NCBI GenBank assembly: GCA_910578975.1
Contig: CAJTRZ010000004.1
Coordinates: forward strand, 134,430 to 198,429
Direction: 5' to 3'
DNA length: 64,000 nucleotides
DNA from: an uncultured Eubacterium sp.
GTDB taxonomy: Bacteria > Bacillota > Clostridia > Lachnospirales > Lachnospiraceae
Part shown: piece after piece, positions 15,313 to 23,446 of the stretch
How the letters are laid out: each line of letters begins with the position of its first letter
Numbering within the stretch: the stretch's first letter is position 1
Translations under genes and position numbers: made by a program
The notes under the pieces: model-generated
Seen by the model: the letters and a program-made list of their open reading frames with translations, nothing else
Told to the model about the DNA's origin: nothing
Databases searched by the model: none

Positions 15313-15807
15313 ATGAGAGAGAAAATATTTGATGTAAATATTCGAAAATTTGAAAAAAAAGATGCAGAACCAATTAGCAGACTTATAGTTAGAAACTTTT
15401 TAGAAGTAAACAGTAAAGACTATGGAATTGAGGCAATGAAAGAATTAGCACAGAGTCATGATGCTGACTGGGTGAGACGGATAGCAGGATATGCCCATAT
15501 GTATGTGTTTGAAAGGGAAAACCAGGTCATAGGTGTCGGTTCAATTTCCAGTTTTTGGGGGAGTGAAACAGAAAGTATATTGTTGACAGTTTTTGTTCTT
15601 CCAGAATTTCATGGAAAAGGCATAGGCAGACTGATTATTAACACGCTGGAAGCAGATGAGTTGTTTACTAGAGCCAATAGAATTGAAATTCCTGCATCTA
15701 TTACAGCGGTGGAGTTTTATAGAAAACTCGGATATGATTTCAAAAATGGTGTGAAGGAGTTAGATGATGAGGGGCATTATAGATTAGAAAAGTTTCGAAA
15801 AGCCTAA
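15313..15807 (+). CDS. GNAT family N-acetyltransferase with attenuated leader
   Basis: A 164-residue GNAT protein starting 'MREKIFDVNIRKFEKKDAEP'. The strand-loop-helix for acetyl-CoA is 'VFVLPEFHGKGIGRLIINTL' (about residues 94-113, G-K-G-I-G) and the C-terminal part has 'SITAVEFYRKLGYDF'. 'YVFERENQVIGVGSISSF' is the central strand pair. AGGAGG stands eight bases before ATG 15313. The gene lies behind its own promoter, a 20-codon ORF, alternative hairpins and a terminator, so its expression looks conditional. A small-molecule (possibly drug or stress) substrate is an inference from this regulation only. Confidence 0.85.
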   Translation: MREKIFDVNIRKFEKKDAEPISRLIVRNFLEVNSKDYGIEAMKELAQSHDADWVRRIAGYAHMYVFERENQVIGVGSISSFWGSETESILLTVFVLPEFHGKGIGRLIINTLEADELFTRANRIEIPASITAVEFYRKLGYDFKNGVKELDDEGHYRLEKFRKA

Positions 15808-15831
15808 GAAAGATTAAAATAAAATATTAAA

Positions 15832-15859
15832 TTGACACAATGTGGAAAAGAAGTATAAT
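15832..15859 (+). promoter_or_regulatory. Promoter of the SGNH-like secreted protein
   Basis: TTGACA at 15832-15837 and a perfect TATAAT at 15854-15859 with a 16-bp spacer, about 125 bases before the gene. The leader contains a 22-codon ORF (15901-15969, after a G-run) and a TTTATCAAA (15939-15947)/TTTGATAAA (15965-15973) inverted repeat just before the gene start. Confidence 0.72.
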
Positions 15860-15984
15860 AAATATGTACTTTTATTATGTATGTGGGGGGGATATTAGAG
15901 ATGACATACAACAAAATTATATATGAAGAAAGGAGAGTTTTATCAAACCCCTTTCTAATATTTTTTTGATAAACGAAGAACAAT

Positions 15985-17187
15985 ATGATAAGAAAACTAT
16001 GGAAAAAGAATTGCGGCAGGAAAATTATGGCAGGTATCTTGACCTGTGCATTAATGATTTCTTGTGTGGGAGTCAAAACAACAAGGGCTGCTAATAATTG
16101 GATGCCAAACATTACAGCGTCTAGTGCTGTGAATAATAAGAAAGAAATATTATGTATTGGTAATAGCATGACATTTTATAACGATACCCCATTTTTGTTA
16201 AGAAAAATGACAGGTAGTAATGTTGTAGTAAATTACCTAACTTGGAGTGGTCAGTCTTTATATAAGCATGGCGAGTGGATTAATAAAGTTTTAAAATCTG
16301 GTGGCATTTATAGCAACTTTAAAAACAGTTTGACAACACAGGATAAAGCAGCATTAGTTAAAGATGGTAAGGCTTCCACTTTTAATGAGGAAAGAGCAAA
16401 AAAGAGGTTTAATTGGTATGCCAGTGCGTTGTTCAAGGATTATACAAACGAAACAAATACAAAAAAATTAACTCCAATTTCATATGATTATGTAGTATTG
16501 CAAGATTTAACAGACAATTTAAAGGATACTACAAACTTTAATTCATATATTAATAATTCAAGTGCAGCATTGTCCAGAGATTATTTTAAAGCAACCTGGA
16601 AGGGTGGTTTATGTAGAGATATTTATGAGTTAAGAAGTAATGGAGCAACTCATGGTGCCACAAAATATATAATAAATGCGACATATACTTCAGTGAAAGA
16701 TCAAAAACTTTCAGCAGCAGAAACATTGCAGACGAAAATTGACAATCAGGCTGATAAAGTGAAAGGTGCTTTGGCTACTGGTTTTAGTGTTCCAGGAGGT
16801 AGTACATATACTTTAGGAAGTGGTGATGTAAAAGTAGCATATACAGGTGATGTTGTACTTAGTTATTTACATAATACAAAAGGTAATGGTATTACATGTA
16901 CGGCTAGTAATATTTCAACTATGATTCATAGTGATTATAAGCATCCAAAGTATGCAGCTTCTATTATGCAGGCAGCAACACTTTACAGAGTGATTTTTGG
17001 CAGTTTGCCTTCTTATTTGACGTTGACTAGTGTTACACCGGCATTTAATCTATCTGACTGTCTTGCTGCTGATGAAACTAAGCATTTACCTACAAGCAGT
17101 GATTATACATTCGTGAAAAATAATAATGCAACATTATATCAATATGTACAGAGTTATGGTACAACAACAAAGGCAGCTTGGAAATAG
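15985..17187 (+). CDS. Secreted SGNH/GDSL-like hydrolase (DUF4886-like)
   Basis: A 400-residue exported protein. Residues 1-36 form a signal peptide (KLWKKNCGRK, hydrophobic core, then 'TTRA'). The mature part carries SGNH-type blocks: 'ILCIGNSMTFYNDTPFLLRK' with the nucleophile Ser in GNS (about 52-71), 'YDYVVLQDLTDN' in the middle, and 'HSDYKHPKYAASIMQAATLY' near 315-335, where D and H three residues apart fit the catalytic Asp-His block. The substrate is unknown; relatives are often esterases acting on cell-wall or dietary polysaccharide. The start lacks a strong ribosome site; ATG 16027 has a better one but would remove the charged n-region. Confidence 0.68.
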   Translation: MIRKLWKKNCGRKIMAGILTCALMISCVGVKTTRAANNWMPNITASSAVNNKKEILCIGNSMTFYNDTPFLLRKMTGSNVVVNYLTWSGQSLYKHGEWINKVLKSGGIYSNFKNSLTTQDKAALVKDGKASTFNEERAKKRFNWYASALFKDYTNETNTKKLTPISYDYVVLQDLTDNLKDTTNFNSYINNSSAALSRDYFKATWKGGLCRDIYELRSNGATHGATKYIINATYTSVKDQKLSAAETLQTKIDNQADKVKGALATGFSVPGGSTYTLGSGDVKVAYTGDVVLSYLHNTKGNGITCTASNISTMIHSDYKHPKYAASIMQAATLYRVIFGSLPSYLTLTSVTPAFNLSDCLAADETKHLPTSSDYTFVKNNNATLYQYVQSYGTTTKAAWK

Positions 17188-17248
17188 TTTGTCGGATAAA
17201 AATAATATAATGAATAAATTTTAATAGGCAATGTATTTATTGTACTTT

Positions 17249-17256
17249 GCTATAAT
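17249..17256 (+). promoter_or_regulatory. Extended -10 promoter of the GNAT/DMT operon
   Basis: TG-C-TATAAT (TG at 17248-17249, TATAAT 17251-17256) is a good extended -10 element; no matching -35 is evident, which is common for this promoter class. Transcription would begin near 17263 and pass through a terminator-like hairpin before the gene at 17392. Confidence 0.5.
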
Positions 17257-17308
17257 CAAAAATAAATAACTGCAGATACTTTATCACCGGGTAAAGTAAA
17301 TCATTAAG

Positions 17309-17373
17309 GCATTCAAAAGTCAACCGTAGGTACGGCACAGATGTGCTATAAGGTTGGCTTTTGGATGCTTTTT
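17309..17373 (+). terminator. Long terminator or attenuator hairpin
   Basis: GCATTCAAAAGTCAACC (17309-17325) pairs with GGTTGGCTTTTGGATGC (17352-17368) over 17 positions with two mismatches, followed by TTTTTG. The loop holds a smaller GCACA/TGTGC hairpin. It may end the SGNH-like gene's transcript, but it lies between an extended -10 promoter and the next gene's ribosome site (GGAGGAG, 17377-17383), so it can also act as an attenuator for the GNAT gene. Confidence 0.75.
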
Positions 17374-17391
17374 GTTTGGAGGAGAGAAAAA

Positions 17392-17826
17392 ATGGATATT
17401 AAATTTTACAATTCATTGCCAAAGGAGGCAAAAAAGATTCGTGAGTTAGTTTTTATTGAGGAACAAGGGTTTCAAGGTGAATTTGATGAAATAGATTCTT
17501 ATGCGAAACATCTTGTTTTGTTTGATGATGCTAATCCGGTTGCAACTTGTCGCTTCTTTCAGGAAGAGAAAAGTGGAGAGTATGTGATTGGACGGATTGC
17601 TGTGATGAGACAGTATAGAGGACAAAATATTGGCGCAAGGATTTTGAAAATTGTAGAAGAGAAAATATCTGAGTTAGAAGGAACGTATATTATTCTTCAT
17701 GCACAATTAAGGGTAAAAAAATTTTATGAAAAACAGGGATATACATCATACGGCGAAATTGATTTTGATGAGGATTGTCCACATATCTGGATGCGTAAGA
17801 AAGTAGGTGGTGTTAAGAATGAGTAA
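17392..17826 (+). CDS. GNAT family N-acetyltransferase (YjcF-like)
   Basis: A 144-residue acetyltransferase of the YjcF/ElaA-like GNAT group: 'IRELVFIEEQGFQGEFDEID' near the N-terminus is the family hallmark (a conserved 'R..VF..EQ.....E.D'), followed by 'GRIAVMRQYRGQNIGARILK' for acetyl-CoA binding and 'LHAQLRVKKFYEKQGYTSYG'. The start ATG 17392 follows GGAGGAGAGAAAAA; a longer frame from ATG 17341 would run through the terminator hairpin and is rejected. It overlaps the next membrane-protein gene by 8 bp, so the two are translated together. Confidence 0.87.
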   Translation: MDIKFYNSLPKEAKKIRELVFIEEQGFQGEFDEIDSYAKHLVLFDDANPVATCRFFQEEKSGEYVIGRIAVMRQYRGQNIGARILKIVEEKISELEGTYIILHAQLRVKKFYEKQGYTSYGEIDFDEDCPHIWMRKKVGGVKNE

Positions 17827-18250
17827 TATTTATTATATCGCGCCACTGGTTTTAGTTATAGTTTCGAATATTTTATATCATTTGCTTAGCAAAAATACTC
17901 CAACGCAAGGAAACACCTTTGCTGCTTTAATGGCAACGTATGGGGTTGCATTTTTAGGAAGTGCCATATTATTTTTCTTGACAAGAAAGGAGTCTTTTGT
18001 TGCAATGTTTTCTCAAGTGAAATTAGGGAATTTTATTATGGGGCTTGTTATTATTGGAGTGGAAGGTGGATATTTGTTAATGTATCAGAAAGGCTGGGAA
18101 ATTAGTAAAGGTTCATTGAGTGCGAATATTTGCATTGCAATTATTTTATTTATCATAGGTATTCTATTTTTTCGGGAAACGGTATCATTAAAGAGAATTA
18201 TTGGATTGATAATCTGTATAATTGGAATTATTGTTATTAATACCAAATAG
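17819..18250 (+). CDS. Small DMT/EamA-like membrane protein
   Basis: A 143-residue hydrophobic protein with four predicted membrane segments (about residues 5-22, 35-55, 68-90 and 100-140) resembling half-size members of the drug/metabolite transporter superfamily ('GGYLLMYQKGWEISKGSLSA' and the C-terminal 'IIGLIICIIGIIVI' helix, as in EamA domains). The start ATG 17819 overlaps the end of the GNAT gene, with GTAGGTGG upstream. The substrate is unknown; pairing with an acetyltransferase suggests export of a small molecule but does not prove it. Confidence 0.72.
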   Translation: MSNIYYIAPLVLVIVSNILYHLLSKNTPTQGNTFAALMATYGVAFLGSAILFFLTRKESFVAMFSQVKLGNFIMGLVIIGVEGGYLLMYQKGWEISKGSLSANICIAIILFIIGILFFRETVSLKRIIGLIICIIGIIVINTK

Positions 18251-18361
18251 GTTAAATTTGTAATGAACACTACATAGAAGTTAGATATATGCATCAAAAT
18301 GTGGTAAAATGGCAAGGTAGAATTATTAGCAATAACGTGAATATATTTTGAGGAGGTACAA

Positions 18362-19267
18362 ATGGAAAAATTAATATTGATAGTTTTTTTTATCACTATT
18401 ATATTAGGTATAAAAGAGATTATTACTATGATAATAGGGTTAATTAGAAAAACAAATTTTTCAGTACAGTATGGCATAAATAAATTGCCTAGAGAAGTAA
18501 AAGTTAGGAAGAAAAAATCAATGCAAAATTATTATGTGTTGAATTATCCTTATTGGTCAGTAAGCAAAAAGGATGGCACAGCAGATTTAAGAGTAAAGAC
18601 AAATACTATTATATGGCAGAAGAGCAATCTATATATAGATGATTATATGGTGACGTCGAAAAAACCATATAAGATAATACAGTTAGTTAAGGAGTTGCGT
18701 TTGCAAGGAGCAGCTATAGATTTGTGTAAAGAAGAACAGCAAAAGCGTTTAGAGTTAATTGAGAAAAAAGCAATATTTACACATAATTCAAATATTCAGA
18801 ACATTATTGATTACTATTCTGAAAAACCAACAAATTTTGAATTACTATGTGCAGATTTGTTTGAACGAATAGGATACAATTCGAAGGTGACTCCATCAAC
18901 AAATGATGGAGGATATGATATTTTATTAAGTAAAGGAGAAGAAAAAATTATTGTTGAATGTAAATGTTATTCAATGAAACATAGAGTAGGTCGTCCTGCA
19001 ATTCAAAAACTTGTTGGTGCAAATAATATTGTATTAGCAGATAGAATGATTTTTATAACAACTAGTGAATTTTCAGCTAGTGCGGTTTTGTACGCAGAAG
19101 AACTCGGTATAGAATTAATAAATGGTTATAAATTATTAGAAATGCTAGAGGAACAGGGATTTTTGGAAAATAAAGAGGAAGAAGTAAGCGTGTCTGAGTG
19201 TCAATTAAAAATATGTGATATAGCTTCATATATTCCAAAGGATATCTATGAAGAATATTTTTTATAA
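18362..19267 (+). CDS. Membrane-anchored Mrr-like restriction endonuclease family protein
   Basis: A 301-residue protein with an N-terminal membrane helix ('LILIVFFITIILGIKEIITM') and a C-terminal Mrr_cat-type nuclease domain from about residue 155: 'NFELLCADLFERIGYNSKVT' (helix 1 of the fold), 'NDGGYDILLSKGEEKIIVEC' followed by K (D-(x)n-ExK catalytic signature, with D near 185 and 'VECK' near 200), then 'VGRPAIQKLVGANNIVLADR' and 'IFITTSEFSASA'. The family cleaves DNA, sometimes methylated DNA. Tethering to the membrane suggests action on incoming DNA, which is inference. GAGGAGG precedes ATG 18362. The middle, about 40-150, is unassigned. Confidence 0.82.
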   Translation: MEKLILIVFFITIILGIKEIITMIIGLIRKTNFSVQYGINKLPREVKVRKKKSMQNYYVLNYPYWSVSKKDGTADLRVKTNTIIWQKSNLYIDDYMVTSKKPYKIIQLVKELRLQGAAIDLCKEEQQKRLELIEKKAIFTHNSNIQNIIDYYSEKPTNFELLCADLFERIGYNSKVTPSTNDGGYDILLSKGEEKIIVECKCYSMKHRVGRPAIQKLVGANNIVLADRMIFITTSEFSASAVLYAEELGIELINGYKLLEMLEEQGFLENKEEEVSVSECQLKICDIASYIPKDIYEEYFL

Positions 19268-19511
19268 AATAATAGAAGGAAATTTAAAGAAAAGTAGTGG
19301 TTAATATACTAATGAAATAAATAAAAAAGTAGTGTCTAACAATGAAAAACAAATCGAGCAGGCATTTTTCCAAATATATAATGTTAGCGAACAGGGCATG
19401 AAAAAGAAAAAAATAAAAATATCCTGAAAGAAATCAAAAGAGGAGAGAGTAGTAAAGCTGTAAAAAAATCTTATGAGTAGTTTCAGTTTGACAAATAAAA
19501 AAGAGATAAAC

Positions 19512-21644
19512 ATGACTTTAGAACAATTCATACATAAATTTAACATACAATTAAATTTCCAACAACTTGAAGCAGTGAAATCTATTGATAATCCGACACT
19601 TCTTCTTGCAGTTCCGGGCAGTGGTAAAACTACCGTACTTGTCACCAGACTTGGTTATATGATTTATTGTTGTGGAATACAGCCGGAGAAGATTCTCACG
19701 GTCACATACACAGTAGCTGCCACAAAGGATATGAGGAAGAGATTTTTGGATACTTTTGGAAGTAAAATGGCAGATAGACTCGAGTTTCGAACAATTAATG
19801 GAATCTGTGCGAGGATTATCAGTTATTATGGAAAGTGTGTAGGCAGGAAAGCATTTGATTTGATAAAGGATGAAAGTTATAAAACAAAACTGCTTTCAGC
19901 AATTTATGTAAAATTGTTGGAGAAATATCCTACAGAAAATGATTTGAAAAATATCAGTACGCAGATTACATACGTAAAAAATATGATGCTTACAGAAAAA
20001 CAAATAGAACAGTTAGGGGAGAAGGACAATATTCCTCTGCTGGAGATATATAAAGCATATTGTAACGAAATGCGCAGGCAGTCATTGATGGATTATGATG
20101 ATCAGATGGTGTATGCATTAACACTGCTTAGAAGTGTACCAGCAGTTTTAGAACATTTTCAAGAAGTATATCAATATATTTGTGTGGACGAGGCACAGGA
20201 CACATCTAAAATCCAGCACAAAATTATTGCGATGCTTGCAGGAAAATACGAAAAAATATTTATGGTTGGAGATGAAGACCAAAGTATCTATGGATTTCGT
20301 GCAGCGTATCCTGAGGCATTATTATCCTTTGAGGAAAATTATTCACAAGGAAAAGTTCTGCTAATGGAAGAGAACTTCCGGTCTAATGCTAAAATCGTTG
20401 AAGCAGCAGATCGATTTATACAGAAGAATGAATTACGTTACGAAAAACATATGACGGCATTTAAAAGTACAGGGAGTGACATTCAAAATATTCTAATAAA
20501 AAGTCGTAGGGCACAATATGCATATTTAATCAAGGTTGCTGAAGATTGCAGGATGGAGACAGCAGTACTATATCGGGACAATGAGAGTATTCTTCCAGTG
20601 GTAGATTTATTGGAACGAAAAGGAATTCCCTATAGAATCAAAAATTCAGATATGACATTTTTTTCTCACAGAGTGGTACTCGATATAGAAAATATTATTC
20701 AATTTGCAGCAGACCAGACCAATACGGAATTATTCATGCAGATTTACTATAAAATAGGAACTTATATGAGTAAGTTGGCTGCGATGGAGGCATGTAGAAT
20801 CAGTGAAGAAAAAAATATATCGGTGTTAGATGCCGCGTTGAATTTTGGAAAGATACCGGCTGGAACACAAAAAAGTATAAGGTCGATGCAAATTCAGATG
20901 AAAAATATGCTGGAGGAAAGAGCAGATAAAGCAATTTATAGAATTGTACATTATATGGGGTACAATGAATATTTGGAGAGATCTCATATTAAGTCGGAAA
21001 AGGTTCAGATATTAGAAGCAATCGCAGTGAATGAGATATCGGCACTTAGATTGGTTGAGCGGTTGCAAGAACTTTCGTTATTAATAAAAGAGAAAACTTT
21101 TAGTTCGGAATGTAACTTTATTTTATCAACAATACATTCCAGTAAGGGACTGGAGTATGATAGAGTATTTATTATGGATGTCAGAGATGGAATATTTCCG
21201 GAAAAAGTAATAGTAAATCGCAGAAAAGCGACCAAAGATGAATTGAAGATATATGAAGAAGAGCGAAGATTATATTATGTTGGAGTGACCAGAGCAAAAG
21301 AAATATTATGTATTTTTAAGTTTAAGGAAGAAGCAACGTTTAGCAACGAGTTTTTAGGGTTAGATATTGATGTTAATAATGTGAAATCACAAAGAAATAA
21401 AGATAGAAAAGGGATATTATCACAATCAAGTGCATTACAGAATAAACAAAGAGAAAATAAAATAACACAGGAACAATACTTTGACAAAATGAAAGAACTA
21501 CAAGAAACAGGATTTGTTACACATAAAAAATTGGGGCAGGGAAAAGTTCTATCTATAAACGGGGATGCTATAGAGATTGCGTTTGAAAACAAAACAACAA
21601 AATGCATGCTTCGGTTTATGATGGAGCATGAGTTACTAATATGA
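19512..21644 (+). CDS. UvrD/PcrA-type superfamily 1 DNA helicase
   Basis: A 710-residue 3'-5' helicase with all SF1A motifs: 'AVPGSGKTT' (motif I, about 34-42), 'VDEAQDTS' (II), 'GDEDQSIYGFRAAYP' (III), 'MEENFRSN' (IV), 'STIHSSKGLEYDRVFIMD' (V) and 'EERRLYYVGVTRAKEIL' (VI). The last 60 residues ('GFVTHKKLGQGKVLSINGDA') form a small Tudor-like tail as in PcrA. The domain start fits ATG 19512 better than ATG 19473. It ends 11 bp before the ABC-class ATPase gene. It may be a housekeeping repair helicase paralogue or act with the neighbouring nuclease; the sequence cannot decide. Confidence 0.9.
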   Translation: MTLEQFIHKFNIQLNFQQLEAVKSIDNPTLLLAVPGSGKTTVLVTRLGYMIYCCGIQPEKILTVTYTVAATKDMRKRFLDTFGSKMADRLEFRTINGICARIISYYGKCVGRKAFDLIKDESYKTKLLSAIYVKLLEKYPTENDLKNISTQITYVKNMMLTEKQIEQLGEKDNIPLLEIYKAYCNEMRRQSLMDYDDQMVYALTLLRSVPAVLEHFQEVYQYICVDEAQDTSKIQHKIIAMLAGKYEKIFMVGDEDQSIYGFRAAYPEALLSFEENYSQGKVLLMEENFRSNAKIVEAADRFIQKNELRYEKHMTAFKSTGSDIQNILIKSRRAQYAYLIKVAEDCRMETAVLYRDNESILPVVDLLERKGIPYRIKNSDMTFFSHRVVLDIENIIQFAADQTNTELFMQIYYKIGTYMSKLAAMEACRISEEKNISVLDAALNFGKIPAGTQKSIRSMQIQMKNMLEERADKAIYRIVHYMGYNEYLERSHIKSEKVQILEAIAVNEISALRLVERLQELSLLIKEKTFSSECNFILSTIHSSKGLEYDRVFIMDVRDGIFPEKVIVNRRKATKDELKIYEEERRLYYVGVTRAKEILCIFKFKEEATFSNEFLGLDIDVNNVKSQRNKDRKGILSQSSALQNKQRENKITQEQYFDKMKELQETGFVTHKKLGQGKVLSINGDAIEIAFENKTTKCMLRFMMEHELLI

Positions 21645-21655
21645 TAGGAGGATAT

Positions 21656-23374
21656 ATGAAACAATCAAAAAAGCAGTTAACTAAAATATTAGGAGAAATT
21701 GATAATAAAAGTTATCCCGCATACAAGCAGTTGAAAGGCAGTTATGATATGACAGATTTCGTTCTTATCATAGAGCATGTACAGGGAGACCCTTTTGCAT
21801 CTCCGTCTATGGTAAGTGTGGAAGTACCATCAGTGAAAGCAAATTTTCCAAAAAACTTATATGATAACGAGGAAAAGAAAGTGGCACTGGAGGACCTATT
21901 ACTCAGGCAGTTTTCAGGGGAACTTCGAAAATATTCTTTTCAGGCAAAGGGTTCCGGAAAGTCAGGATTTATGGGAGCAGTCATGCCCGGACCAGAGATA
22001 TTAAAACGTACTGGTTGCGAAATCAGTGGGGATGGAACAGTACGTGTGCGCTTCGAAGCAGGATTTCCTGCGAATGGAAGAAGAATTAACAGCAGAGAAT
22101 TAGAAAAAATGCTTGTGCAGTTATTACCAAAGGTGGTTTTGCATTCTTTGTATTATGATAAGACGAAGGAAAGACAATGCATGCAGTCTGCACAACTGGC
22201 AGAGGACCAGAAGTTTATACGTGAAGAATTAAAGAAGAGGAATCTTGTGGCATTTGTGGCAAATGGAGCAATACTTCCAAGGGAATCCGGAGTCAGCAGC
22301 AGACCGATGAAGAATGCTGTGACATTTCAGTCTCCGAAATCTCTAGAGATAACATTGCAGCTTCCAAATAGGGGAGAAATGAAAGGAATGGGAATACCAC
22401 AGGGAATTACTATGATTGTTGGAGGTGGATTTCATGGAAAGTCTACATTGCTTAAGGCATTGGAAGTCGGAGTATATAACCATGTTGCCGGAGATGGACG
22501 GGAGTATGTGATTACGGATGATTCGGCTGTAAAACTCCGTGCAGAAGATGGACGAAGTATTCAGAAGGTCGATATTTCTATGTTTATTAACAATCTGCCT
22601 AATGGAAAGGATACATCTTGTTTTTCTACAGAAGATGCCAGTGGAAGTACTTCACAGGCCGCAAATGTTGTGGAGGCAATGGAGGCGGGAAGTCATTTAT
22701 TTTTGGTGGATGAGGATACCAGTGCCACCAACTTTATGATTCGTGATGAGCTAATGCAAAAAGTAGTTCATAGCAATATGGAACCGATTACACCTTTTTC
22801 ACTTCGTGTGAGACAACTTTATAAAAAGGTTCAAATTTCAACAATTCTCGTGGCAGGAAGTTCAGGAAGTTATTTTTATGAGGCAGATCATATTATTCAG
22901 ATGAAGGAATATCAGCCGGAGGATATTACAGAGATGGCAAAATCTGTAGCGCAGGAGTTTGCCTCATTGGAACATGAGAACAAGGCAATGGAGAATGAAA
23001 AAGTTCCAGAACCTTTTATTCCTGATTTTTCAAAGCCACGTATATGGCTGAAGAAAGCAGATATGAGAGATCGTGTGAAAATGAAAGTTATGGGAAGGGA
23101 TAGTATATCTATTAATAAAGAAACAATAGATTTGCGCTATGTAGAACAGTTGGTTGACACAGGACAGTTAGCCGGATTGGCAAACATTGTTTGGTTTATA
23201 CGTGTACACTTTTTAGCAGAGGATATGTCTATGACAGAAATGGTAAATCGGATAGAAGAACTTTTGAATACTTCTGTATTTGAAAAAATATGTGCAGGAA
23301 AAGTTCCGGGGAATTTAACAGTTCCTAGAAAACAAGAGATTTTTGAATGTTTGAATCGGTGGAGAGGGGAATGA
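21656..23374 (+). CDS. ABC-class predicted P-loop ATPase (PF09818 type)
   Basis: A 572-residue cytosolic ATPase of the 'predicted ATPase of the ABC class' family. It starts 'MKQSKKQLTKILGEIDNKSY', has 'GGGFHGKSTLLKALEVGVYN' as Walker A (about 256) and 'HLFLVDEDTSATNFMIRDEL' as Walker B (about 347), plus 'ISTILVAGSSGSYFYEADHI' before the C-terminal region. There is no transmembrane partner, so it is not a transporter. Function is unestablished. ATG 21656 follows AGGAGGATAT; an in-frame ATG at 21641 overlaps the helicase stop but lacks a ribosome site. Confidence 0.85.
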   Translation: MKQSKKQLTKILGEIDNKSYPAYKQLKGSYDMTDFVLIIEHVQGDPFASPSMVSVEVPSVKANFPKNLYDNEEKKVALEDLLLRQFSGELRKYSFQAKGSGKSGFMGAVMPGPEILKRTGCEISGDGTVRVRFEAGFPANGRRINSRELEKMLVQLLPKVVLHSLYYDKTKERQCMQSAQLAEDQKFIREELKKRNLVAFVANGAILPRESGVSSRPMKNAVTFQSPKSLEITLQLPNRGEMKGMGIPQGITMIVGGGFHGKSTLLKALEVGVYNHVAGDGREYVITDDSAVKLRAEDGRSIQKVDISMFINNLPNGKDTSCFSTEDASGSTSQAANVVEAMEAGSHLFLVDEDTSATNFMIRDELMQKVVHSNMEPITPFSLRVRQLYKKVQISTILVAGSSGSYFYEADHIIQMKEYQPEDITEMAKSVAQEFASLEHENKAMENEKVPEPFIPDFSKPRIWLKKADMRDRVKMKVMGRDSISINKETIDLRYVEQLVDTGQLAGLANIVWFIRVHFLAEDMSMTEMVNRIEELLNTSVFEKICAGKVPGNLTVPRKQEIFECLNRWRGE

Positions 23375-23446
23375 GTAGTGGATTATGTACATATGTATCA
23401 GTTGGATAAAGAATTATTCGAAATATAAAGTTAGGAGATAGAGAAA

